The notes: a model not told the origin generated them from the letters alone. A DNA stretch of 7,804 nt from Microcaldota archaeon (GCA_021785375.1 JAJYFQ010000004.1:10224-18027); one strand, 5' to 3'. Counted from the first letter of the stretch, positions 1-5,366 are shown. Numbers and translations are program-made.

Positions 1-235
1 GAGCTTCACTCCGGACCCGCAGTGCAATCAGGTCATGCTGAGAAATTAGCACTGACCAGATGCAGGTGGGGATTTTGTTGCCGTGTGAAGGGCATGCACG
101 CGAAGCTGAGGAGACTGTGCCTACGATGAGACGCATTGCCCGTTTTGTTATGTTTTCGTGGCGCATGCCAATTCGCCAGCCATATCATCTGGCTCTGTAA
201 GGCTCTTGGCTCAGGCAGACCATCATCTGCCATTC
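1..235 (-). pseudogene. Relic A: decayed 5' end of the GT-C-like membrane protein gene
   Basis: No intact gene is seen here. On the minus strand an ATG at 166-164, preceded by a GAATTGG sequence, begins a stretch that matches the start of the intact 616-residue gene at 7217. The first codons read M-R-H-E-N-I-T-K-R-A-M against M-P-N-E-N-T-K-R-Q-A-L. After a one-base deletion near 112 the match continues in another frame as S-F-A-C-M-P-F-T-R-Q-Q-N against S-F-A-Y-I-L-F-T-Q-Q-Q-N. The core is about 86-177. Similarity then fades. A 12-base identity (ccggacccgcag, 11-22 and 6917-6928) hints that the relic continues beyond the window with an internal deletion. The 66-codon frame across 233-33 is only a side effect of the frameshift. 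Confident that it is homologous; less so about its full extent. Confidence 0.75.
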
Positions 236-583
236 TTACCGTTTAGAAAGTGAGTCCAAGATGGCTTTTACCTGCTTCTTCACTCCCGGCAGGTCTTCCT
301 TTAGTGTTCTCCATATTGTATCGTTTCTGACCCCGAAGTACTCGTGCACTAACACATCCCTCAATCCTGACATCAACTTCCACGGGACCTCCCTATTCTC
401 TTCCTTAATTCTTGAAGGGATATTCTTTGTAGCCTCTCCGATCACGCTAAGCCGCCTCAAGACCGCGTCTTTGGCCTCATCGTCATTTTCGAAACCTTCC
501 TCGGTAAGACCTTTTGTGTAGGCCTCAATGCGGTCTATGCTTTCCAGAATATCGTTAAGGAAGAACTTGGGATCTCTGTTCAT
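236..583 (-). CDS. hepT: HepT-type HEPN RNase toxin (DUF86 family)
   Basis: A 115-residue all-alpha HEPN protein of the HepT/DUF86 family. The family signature R-X4-H-X-Y is intact as R75, H80 and Y82 in R-D-V-L-V-H-E-Y. In characterised systems the Arg and His form the RNase site of a HepT dimer, and the Tyr is the residue that MntA modifies with AMP. Length is normal for the family. The start ATG (583-581) overlaps the mntA stop in an ATGA arrangement, so the two are translationally coupled and antitoxin is made first, the usual order for MntA-HepT. The gene ends with TAA and is followed by relic A. The expected role is a growth-arresting RNase neutralised by its partner. Identity is firm; cellular target and activity here are inferred. 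Confidence 0.93.
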   Translation of the reverse strand: MNRDPKFFLNDILESIDRIEAYTKGLTEEGFENDDEAKDAVLRRLSVIGEATKNIPSRIKEENREVPWKLMSGLRDVLVHEYFGVRNDTIWRTLKEDLPGVKKQVKAILDSLSKR

Positions 584-861
584 AGAATCTGCACTTGATT
601 GTCCAGTATGCTCTTTCTGAGATAAGGATTTATCGCCTTGTATTCCACCAGATCAACCTTTTTGCGAAGCTTTTTCTCAAGTGCAAGCTTCAGGGATATT
701 AGCCTGAACAGACTGCCGTCAAACTCTATTAGGATGTCAATGTCACTGTCCTTCTTGGCATCCCCCCTGGCAGTGGAGCCGAATATTGCCGCACGTTTCA
801 CTCCGTATTCCCTCAGAATCGAGGATGCCTCCTTTTTAATGGTCTCGGTCTGCCTAGCCAT
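580..861 (-). CDS. mntA: MntA-type minimal nucleotidyltransferase antitoxin
   Basis: A minimal nucleotidyltransferase of 93 residues from the ATG at 861. The polymerase-beta-type signature G-S-X10-D-X-D is complete (G28, S29, D40, D42 in G-S-T-A-R-G-D-A-K-K-D-S-D-I-D), and D70 in K-K-V-D-L-V-E-Y is the expected third acidic ligand. MntA proteins transfer AMP from ATP to the Tyr of the HepT R-X4-H-X-Y motif and so silence the toxin. An in-frame ATG lies further upstream at 885, but a TATA box overlaps it (885-893). With normal archaeal spacing, transcription would begin near 861, so I take the downstream ATG, giving a leaderless mRNA that starts M-A-R-Q-T-E. The gene ends by overlapping hepT by 4 bp. 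The fold and pairing are clear; the start is an inference from promoter position. Confidence 0.92.
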   Translation of the reverse strand: MARQTETIKKEASSILREYGVKRAAIFGSTARGDAKKDSDIDILIEFDGSLFRLISLKLALEKKLRKKVDLVEYKAINPYLRKSILDNQVQIL

Positions 862-884
862 AATCCTATTTAGAGGTAAGAACA

Positions 885-893
885 TTTATATAA
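885..893 (-). promoter_or_regulatory. TATA box for mntA-hepT
   Basis: The minus strand reads tatataaat at 893-885, a good archaeal TATA box. Its centre is about 27 bp upstream of the ATG at 861, which fits a leaderless transcript. It gives mntA-hepT a promoter separate from the HEPN gene just upstream, whose stop is at 927. Confidence 0.6.
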
Positions 894-900
894 TTTGATG

Positions 901-915
901 GAACCTTGCCGGTTC
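901..915. repeat. Short inverted repeat between HEPN gene 1 and mntA
   Basis: gaacc (901-905) and ggttc (911-915) are perfect 5-bp arms around a 5-base spacer. The repeat lies between the stop of the HEPN gene and the mntA TATA box. It could be an operator for the MntA-HepT promoter or a weak terminator stem. No T-run follows on the minus strand, so an operator is slightly more likely. It is short enough to be chance. Confidence 0.3.
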
Positions 916-920
916 ATATA

Positions 921-1495
921 AGAGGGTCATCCTTTCCCACCCAGGTGGCGCGCGGCCCTCTCGCATAACCGTATGATCTCCTCCGCTTTTGCCACGTACT
1001 CGTCGGCTTTCCTGGCCATGTCCTTCATGTCTATGTTCCTTTCATACGAATAGCCTGCGGCAGGCCTCAGGTCCATCAGGACCGTGAAGGTCTCGATTAT
1101 GAACTGCTCCTTCTCAAGGAACTCGCGTGGCAGCAGCTTCCTGTTCTCGTCAATGGCCGACTTGGCGAAAGCGGCAATGTTATGCGATTTTGGTGCATCG
1201 GCATGAAGGAGGATGAGTATGCCCTTTAGTGCTATCTCAACAGCCATCTGGGCGCTGTATAGGGCCGTGGGATGCAGACCCTTCGCGTTTGCCGCCTTTG
1301 CCGTATCAAGCCACATCCTTGAATTATCGAACGCGCTTATCCCTACCATGTAACCATCTCGCCATACTGCGTGTACTCGCGCCTGTGCCTGACCTTCCTT
1401 ATAGAGGACATTATCCCGGAGAGGGTATCCCTGTAGTCATAGAGGGTGATGCCGTAGTCCAGGAAGTCAAGGTAGATCGGAGCGAACTCCCCGAA
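921..1495. repeat. Duplicated MNT/HEPN block, copy 1
   Basis: Direct repeat of 575 bp, gap-free with 7230-7804. By hand count about 45 positions differ, i.e. about 92% identity. It covers the whole HEPN gene and the MNT 3' end. The match begins about 8 bp beyond the HEPN stop and is still running when the second copy reaches the window edge, so its full length is unknown. Confidence 0.95.
927..1349 (-). CDS. HEPN-domain protein, module 1 (probable toxin of an MNT/HEPN pair)
   Basis: A 140-residue, mostly helical protein of the HEPN type (PF05168-like). The core Y-S-A-Q-M-A-V-E-I-A-L-K-G (from residue 31), then A-P-K-S-H-N-I (from residue 52), is the classic HEPN helix-loop pattern. Unlike hepT in this window it has no R-X4-6-H RNase motif that I can find, so it may act by binding rather than cutting RNA, or may belong to the substrate-binding class of HEPN proteins. 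The start overlaps the end of the RHH-MNT gene by 7 bp, showing translational coupling. It is about 93% identical in protein to the HEPN gene at 7236-7658, with roughly ten substitutions. Family assignment is sound; toxin activity is inferred from pairing with an MNT gene. Confidence 0.85.
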   Translation of the reverse strand: MVGISAFDNSRMWLDTAKAANAKGLHPTALYSAQMAVEIALKGILILLHADAPKSHNIAAFAKSAIDENRKLLPREFLEKEQFIIETFTVLMDLRPAAGYSYERNIDMKDMARKADEYVAKAEEIIRLCERAARHLGGKG

Positions 1496-1921
1496 CTCGC
1501 CGGTGCGCATCACCAGCGGGCTTATCGATGTGGGGAGATGCTCCCTGAACAGGAGCGCCTCACTCTCTCCGAGTGATCTTCTTGCATCCATGAGGTCCTG
1601 CAGCACCGCCATCTTCTTCACGCTCTCATCAACCACTATGAGCAGGTCTATGTCGCTGTAGGCGTCGAAGCTCCCCTTTGCCACGGAGCCGAAGAGCATG
1701 ACGCCGAGCACATAGCCCTTCTTGCCAAGGATCCCTGCGACCGCGTTTATGTATCTCCTAAGGTCGTCGCCGATCCCAAGGTAGTCTATGCTGGAGGAGA
1801 GCACCTCGTTCACCAAGTCGCTGGAGCTATACCTGCGGCCTGCCCTCGCGGAGAGGGCGGACTTGGCCCTGTTGAGACGCGAGTATGCCTTCTCATTGAG
1901 AAGAGTGGTCTTGTACTCCAT
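1343..1921 (-). CDS. RHH-like N-terminus fused to MNT nucleotidyltransferase (probable antitoxin), module 1
   Basis: A 192-residue protein from the ATG at 1921. Residues 1-50 begin with a short strand (M-E-Y-K-T-T-L-L-N) and two predicted helices ending S-S-S-D-L-V-N-E-V-L, resembling VapB-type ribbon-helix-helix DNA-binding antitoxins. Residues about 55-165 form a nucleotidyltransferase domain with complete G-S-X10-D-X-D (G78, S79, D90, D92) and a possible third acidic residue at D152. A longer reading from an ATG at 1987 adds 22 residues rich in Tyr/Val/Ile that merely translate the AT-rich promoter, so I reject that start. The partner HEPN gene overlaps its stop by 7 bp. The likely job is to neutralise the HEPN protein by nucleotidylation or binding, while the N-terminus represses its own promoter. 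The MNT call is firm; the RHH call is by pattern only. Confidence 0.85.
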   Translation of the reverse strand: MEYKTTLLNEKAYSRLNRAKSALSARAGRRYSSSDLVNEVLSSSIDYLGIGDDLRRYINAVAGILGKKGYVLGVMLFGSVAKGSFDAYSDIDLLIVVDESVKKMAVLQDLMDARRSLGESEALLFREHLPTSISPLVMRTGEFGEFAPIYLDFLDYGITLYDYRDTLSGIMSSIRKVRHRREYTQYGEMVTW

Positions 1922-1937
1922 CGGTCTTACCGATACT

Positions 1938-1976
1938 GATATATAATGATATACATATAAATGTATGTATATTATC
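1938..1976 (-). promoter_or_regulatory. Promoter of the RHH-MNT/HEPN operon with overlapping inverted repeat
   Basis: Very AT-rich segment just upstream of the ATG at 1921. Two TATA-like stretches are present on the minus strand, cattatatatc (1948-1938) and catttatatgtat (1963-1951). The second would put transcription start near 1931, giving a leader of about 10 nt. A perfect inverted repeat, atacat (1951-1956) / atgtat (1961-1966), straddles it, and imperfect symmetry continues outward to about 1938 and 1976. This is the layout expected of an autoregulated antitoxin promoter. Confidence 0.5.
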
Positions 1977-1987
1977 TCTGCGGCCAT

Positions 1988-2409
1988 GAGGGGCGGGTGC
2001 CAGGACCTACTACATTGCAGGGCATTGTCTTGGTTATTCTATTATATCACAATGTGACAGTTCCGTACAAGCAGATGGGTACAGACCCAGGATTATTTCA
2101 TGTCCGATGTCGCTATAAATGCATAGACAATGCCGCATGGCCCAATAGGCGCATACTGCTACAACATTGCCAATACCATAACTCCATTATAGGTACTGGT
2201 TACTAGTACTTCTACTTTTACACAACCATTAGTGGTTATGATTCCCTGAGCAGCGCTGCGTGAAGAGGACGCATGCGAAGCTGGGGGAGAGTATGCCTAA
2301 GATTAGATACATTGCCTGTTTCTTCATGTTTTCTGCAGCATGCCAATTCCACCAAATCAAATAGTTTATACAGCTTGTTGCTGCGTCTACAGGAGGCTCT
2401 GCTTAGAGA
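1988..2409. other. Gene-poor stretch: relic B plus unrecognised sequence
   Basis: No convincing gene on either strand. The part at 2251-2353 is relic B, described separately. The part at 1988-2220 has only short open frames that lack recognisable domains, and could be decayed coding sequence or a long upstream region. A hairpin-like repeat lies at 2221-2240: aacca (2224-2228), loop ttag, tggtt (2233-2237), with two more pairs outside one mismatch. It sits just past the recognisable end of relic B. Confidence 0.5.
2251..2353 (-). pseudogene. Relic B: decayed 5' end of the GT-C-like membrane protein gene
   Basis: On the minus strand an ATG at 2341-2339 is preceded by ggtggaattggc, like the ggggaattgtc before the intact gene at 7217. 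A one-base deletion in the first codons puts a TGA in frame. Read past it, the sequence gives N-M-K-K-Q-A-M-Y-L-I-L-G-I-L-S-P-S-F-A against N-T-K-R-Q-A-L-Y-L-I-I-G-I-V-S-L-S-F-A, and then L-F-T-Q. The 81-bp core (2261-2341) is about 80% identical to 7136-7217 by eye. Recognisable similarity ends near 2250. It lies 68 bp after the stop of the 716-residue surface protein gene. Homology is clear; it cannot encode the membrane protein. Confidence 0.8.
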
Positions 2410-4560
2410 TCATGAGAACATTGCTACACCAGGAGGGGAGCCGCCGATCGGCGCATACATGTGGCCGTTGCTCGGATTGTATGCCATTGTTGGCATGAGG
2501 TTGCCACAGCCGCCATTGCCATAATCAATAAAGCTGTAGCTACCTGGCAGATTCAGCGTGGTTATGAGTGAGTTCCCATTCACCACATACACTTGATTTT
2601 GTGAAGAGCCACCCTCCACATACATGTAGCCATTGCTCGGGTCATATACCGGAGCCCAATATGCAGCGATTGGCAGAGTGCCAATAATCAGGTTGTTGGA
2701 TCCCGATACCACTGCAAGGGTGCTTCCTTCGCTGACATAGATGTCGCCTGTGCTTGGATTGACACCTGAGATCGGAGCGCTTGCTGCTGAGCCTAATGCT
2801 ATCGTATTCGCAAGTGATGATCCTGAAAATATGGCAAGATATCCCTTTGATGTAGTGAAGTTATAGACGGAAAAGTACACATTTCCATTTACCGGATCGT
2901 AAACCGCGCTCTTAATGCCGCCCGCTTGGTTAGAGTCACGTGGAACCGTACCTGAAGCCACTAAAGATGTTCCGCTATAGATGTAGTAATTATTGTTGTA
3001 CCCAAAGTATGTGTAACCGTTTGACGGATCTGAGGTCATTGCATAGACAGCGGTGGCAGTAGAAGAGGATGCCAGTGGAATCGTCTGGACTGAAGATATT
3101 CCTGACAGCATTGTAATTGATGGATTACTGCAACCGGAGGCGTAGTAGCCTCCGTTTAGAATATATGTCCATCCTGTCTTGCTGTTGTATGAAATCGCCG
3201 ATCCGGGAGAGGATAAAGGCATCTGTGAGGTTATCTTCGCGGCGATCGAGGTGCCGCTGAGCACGAATATCCCTCCAGTTGTGTTGACCGTGTACATGTA
3301 CCCCACATTGCTCGAGTTGGTGATTAGGCCCGGATCTGTCTCGAATACCGAGTTTAAGAGGACGTTGCTTACCACGGTGCTGCCAGAAATTACCGATACA
3401 GTATTCCCCGCATCCTGGTCAGGGACGTACATGTAACCGTTGGCAGGATTGTAGGCGATTCCAGCAGCAGCGTTTTGAATGGCCACGACCCCCAACAACG
3501 ACGGGGTTGGTATGGTGGTGGTACTTGTCGTGGATGAGGTAGTGCTGCTTGTGGTTGAGGATGTGGGGGACGATGGCGTACTGGACGTGGTGGATGAAGT
3601 GGTGGACGAAGTCGTTGGCGTGCTCGTGCTGCTCGTTGCGGTGGTCGGTATCGATGAGGTCTGGTGGAGCTGGCTCGGAGGCGCCGTTGGCAGCTGATAG
3701 GTGGAGTACCATGAACTTGTGTACTGTATGCTGCTCGATGTGCAGTTCTGGTCGTTTCCGGAGTAGTCGTTGCAGTTGCCGTTCATCGGCCACCAGCCCA
3801 GGAGGTTCTGGAGGTCTATCGGAGCGCCTCCTATGCCCTCGATATAGAGTGCCCCTATGTCATTCTCGGTGAGCGTGGTATTGTATAGCTGGATGTTGGA
3901 GACGTACGTGGGCGCGAGCTTGGTTATGTAGCAGCACGTCTGCCCGTTGTTCCCTATCTGGAAGTTGCCGGAATAGGCGCCAACGCCGCCTGAACTGTCG
4001 GCGCCTGCACTCACCCCGTCTATGTAAACCTCCCTAAGGCTGCTGCCGTGGCCGTTGTACACGGCGCAGTATTGGTGCCAGGAGTTATAAGTGGCGGACC
4101 CGACAGGATAACCGTATCCGTCGACAAAGGTCTGGAGCGAGACCGATGGTCCCTGCGCGTTTACGTCAAGGCCGGTATACGCGTAGCCGGCTGCGAACAT
4201 GATGGCAGGATAAGAGCCGCTTACCTGGGCTGGGACCTCGGCCCAGCCGCAGACCGTGTACCCGCTGTTGACCAGGTCCATGGAGATCGGAAGGCCGGAC
4301 GCCCCAGAGCTGAGGCTGTCAAGGTACGCAGCGAACTGCGGCACCTGGCCCGTGCATGCTCCCTGAAGCGAGACGAAGTATGGATTGAAAGGCCCGTTTG
4401 GCCTGTAGACCGTGCACGCGCCTGGCTGCGCCTTTGCCGCGTACGTGAGGGGATTGAAGAGCCCGAGGAAGTAGAGCGCGACCAGCACTATCGCTATGAC
4501 AAGTATTGCCCAGCCGTAAGTGGTCAGGTACTCCATCGCGCTCTGCAGCTTCACATCCAC
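2410..4560 (-). CDS. Secreted surface protein: class III signal, LamG-like domain, Ser/Thr linker, beta-propeller
   Basis: A 716-residue surface protein. Residues 3-36 are a class III signal peptide (K-L-Q-S-A-M-E-Y-L-T-T-Y-G-W, then a hydrophobic helix), normally cut by an archaeal prepilin peptidase before the Q-S-A. Residues about 80-290 look like a LamG/concanavalin fold (W-H-Q-Y-C-A-V-Y, R-E-V-Y-I-D-G-V, L-L-G-W-W-P-M-N-G-N), with several Cys that could pair. Residues 301-352 are a Ser/Thr/Pro linker. Residues about 355-716 hold eight repeats of the form Y-[ND]-P-[AS]-N-G-x-[MV]-Y, i.e. a YVTN/NHL-like beta-propeller. The last repeat ends abruptly at A-M-F-S. Both possible starts are GTG (4560 and 4554); the latter gives M-K-L-Q-S-A-M-E-Y-L, the usual family beginning. 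Likely an adhesin or envelope filament subunit; ligand unknown. Confidence 0.85.
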   Translation of the reverse strand: MDVKLQSAMEYLTTYGWAILVIAIVLVALYFLGLFNPLTYAAKAQPGACTVYRPNGPFNPYFVSLQGACTGQVPQFAAYLDSLSSGASGLPISMDLVNSGYTVCGWAEVPAQVSGSYPAIMFAAGYAYTGLDVNAQGPSVSLQTFVDGYGYPVGSATYNSWHQYCAVYNGHGSSLREVYIDGVSAGADSSGGVGAYSGNFQIGNNGQTCCYITKLAPTYVSNIQLYNTTLTENDIGALYIEGIGGAPIDLQNLLGWWPMNGNCNDYSGNDQNCTSSSIQYTSSWYSTYQLPTAPPSQLHQTSSIPTTATSSTSTPTTSSTTSSTTSSTPSSPTSSTTSSTTSSTTSTTTIPTPSLLGVVAIQNAAAGIAYNPANGYMYVPDQDAGNTVSVISGSTVVSNVLLNSVFETDPGLITNSSNVGYMYTVNTTGGIFVLSGTSIAAKITSQMPLSSPGSAISYNSKTGWTYILNGGYYASGCSNPSITMLSGISSVQTIPLASSSTATAVYAMTSDPSNGYTYFGYNNNYYIYSGTSLVASGTVPRDSNQAGGIKSAVYDPVNGNVYFSVYNFTTSKGYLAIFSGSSLANTIALGSAASAPISGVNPSTGDIYVSEGSTLAVVSGSNNLIIGTLPIAAYWAPVYDPSNGYMYVEGGSSQNQVYVVNGNSLITTLNLPGSYSFIDYGNGGCGNLMPTMAYNPSNGHMYAPIGGSPPGVAMFS
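3505..3660 (-). repeat. Low-complexity Ser/Thr/Pro linker coding repeat
   Basis: Codes residues 301-352 of the surface protein, mostly T-T-S-S-T-T units with scattered Pro. Such linkers separate folded surface domains and are commonly O-glycosylated. The repeated codons also create a long Val/Asp/Glu-rich open frame on the opposite strand that should not be read as a gene. The tract is a likely site of length change by slippage. Confidence 0.8.
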
Positions 4561-4589
4561 ACCGTAGTCTCAGTTAGCCCTGAACTTTA

Positions 4590-4604
4590 AGAGTTATAAA
4601 CTCT
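4590..4604 (-). promoter_or_regulatory. TATA box of the surface protein gene inside a perfect palindrome
   Basis: The minus strand reads tttataa at 4600-4594, centred about 37-43 bp from the two possible GTG starts, implying an 11-17 nt leader. It sits in a perfect inverted repeat, agagtt (4590-4595) / aactct (4599-4604), with a 3-base centre. A dimeric regulator binding here would block TBP. Confidence 0.5.
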
Positions 4605-4645
4605 CCCTAGAGCCGCGACCCATAGCGCCATGTCCGGCCTTGGCC

Positions 4646-5047
4646 TTAGACCTTCTTGATCAAGCCTGACGCGTTTATGATCTTTACGTAATTTCCTGCT
4701 TTTCTTTCCAACTTTTCGTCTTCCGTCACCAGTACCAGATCTTCGGACTTTGAGTACTGAACATACGCAGCATCGTAGAAGGAGAGTCTGAGTTCTGCAG
4801 CAACTTTCATAATGCCCTCTCCATCAATCACCTCGGCTTCATCCATTGCGCCCAAGATCCCATAAAGGAATCCGATAAGTTGCTGTGCTTTTGGCAGGTC
4901 CATCCGCTTATGGATCGCGTGCTCTTTCAGCACCGTGTTCCCAAGCTCGTATCTGGCCAGATCAAGGGTCATGGAATCTGCCAGAATATCCAGTGCGTTG
5001 GCTTCGGCTATCCTGTATATTGACGATGCGTCGAGAAGATACCTCAT
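4646..5047 (-). CDS. vapC: VapC-type PIN-domain RNase toxin
   Basis: A 133-residue PIN-domain protein. The acidic residues that hold Mg2+ in PIN nucleases are all visible: D6 in L-L-D-A-S-S-I, E34 in R-Y-E-L-G-N, D92 in S-F-Y-D-A-A-Y, and D110 in V-T-E-D-E-K-L. Length is normal for VapC. Its ATG overlaps the stop of the preceding RHH-type gene in an ATGA arrangement, the standard VapBC layout. VapC enzymes cleave tRNA or rRNA at specific sites; which RNA this one cuts cannot be read from the sequence. The gene ends 85 bp before the start of the surface protein gene, which has its own promoter. Confidence 0.93.
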   Translation of the reverse strand: MRYLLDASSIYRIAEANALDILADSMTLDLARYELGNTVLKEHAIHKRMDLPKAQQLIGFLYGILGAMDEAEVIDGEGIMKVAAELRLSFYDAAYVQYSKSEDLVLVTEDEKLERKAGNYVKIINASGLIKKV

Positions 5048-5274
5048 CCGGAATCCCTGTCTTCCCTTATGCTTGCGGTAACATCCTCTGACGTAAGCCT
5101 TTGGAATATGACATCCATCCTGCCCCTTACCGACTTCAACCTCTTTATCCGTTCTTCTTTTAATCTTTCGCTGATCGCAGCCCGGACCAACTTTGACGGC
5201 TTTATGTTAAGCGCCCTCATCTCCTCCCTCTCCTCCTTTGAGATCTTCACGGATATTGTCGTGTATTTCTGCAT
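5044..5274 (-). CDS. vapB: VapB-type antitoxin, N-terminal DNA-binding domain
   Basis: A 76-residue protein that begins with a short beta strand (Y-T-T-I-S-V-K-I), followed by two helices (K-E-E-R-E-E-M-R-A-L and K-P-S-K-L-V-R-A-A-I-S-E-R-L), the pattern of ribbon-helix-helix antitoxins. The charged tail from about residue 38 would wrap around VapC and block its active site. Position directly upstream of vapC with a 4-bp overlap makes the pairing secure. The family is too short and variable for a closer subgroup call. The AT-rich upstream region with an inverted repeat is a plausible site for self-repression. Confidence 0.88.
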   Translation of the reverse strand: MQKYTTISVKISKEEREEMRALNIKPSKLVRAAISERLKEERIKRLKSVRGRMDVIFQRLTSEDVTASIREDRDSG

Positions 5275-5290
5275 GTAGCTTCACACATAG

Positions 5291-5332
5291 CATTATAATA
5301 AGTAAGGTATTTAAATATTACTTTTTGTAATA
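5291..5332 (-). promoter_or_regulatory. vapBC promoter region with inverted repeat
   Basis: A self-complementary TATA-like core, tatttaaata, lies at 5309-5318 and would start transcription near 5288, leaving a leader of about 14 nt before the ATG at 5274. A second candidate, tattataatg (5300-5291), would give a nearly leaderless message. Just upstream is a perfect 6-bp inverted repeat, tattac (5316-5321) / gtaata (5327-5332), around a T5 spacer, a candidate VapB operator. The minus strand carries A-runs here, so this is not a T-run terminator for the membrane protein gene. Confidence 0.5.
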
Positions 5333-5366
5333 CATTATAGTGCGTGTGGATGACCAGGCCTTGTCG

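Noticed and set aside
33..233. 66-residue open frame on the minus strand
   Set aside because: It strings together two frames of relic A and matches partly the true frame and partly a shadow frame of the 7217 gene. It has no family resemblance of its own.
1922..1987. 22-residue N-terminal extension of the RHH-MNT protein
   Set aside because: It translates an AT-rich promoter with TATA-like elements and an inverted repeat, and the RHH-like pattern begins cleanly at the ATG at 1921.
71..2353. Insertion sequence or CRISPR explanation for the three 80-bp copies
   Set aside because: There are no terminal inverted repeats, no transposase gene, and spacing is kilobases with no regular array. The copies read in frame pieces as the start of the membrane protein gene.
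3419..3793. 124-residue minus-strand frame rich in His, and Val/Asp/Glu-rich plus-strand frames at 3479-3697
   Set aside because: Both are by-products of the Ser/Thr/Pro codon repeats of the surface protein linker read in other frames.
4048..4590. 180-residue plus-strand frame opposite the surface protein start
   Set aside because: It is opposite a well supported coding sequence, with no domain and composition typical of an antisense reading.
4637..4648. ggccttggcctt tandem sequence at the vapC end as a terminator
   Set aside because: The arms cannot form a real hairpin with a 2-base loop, and no T-run follows on the minus strand.
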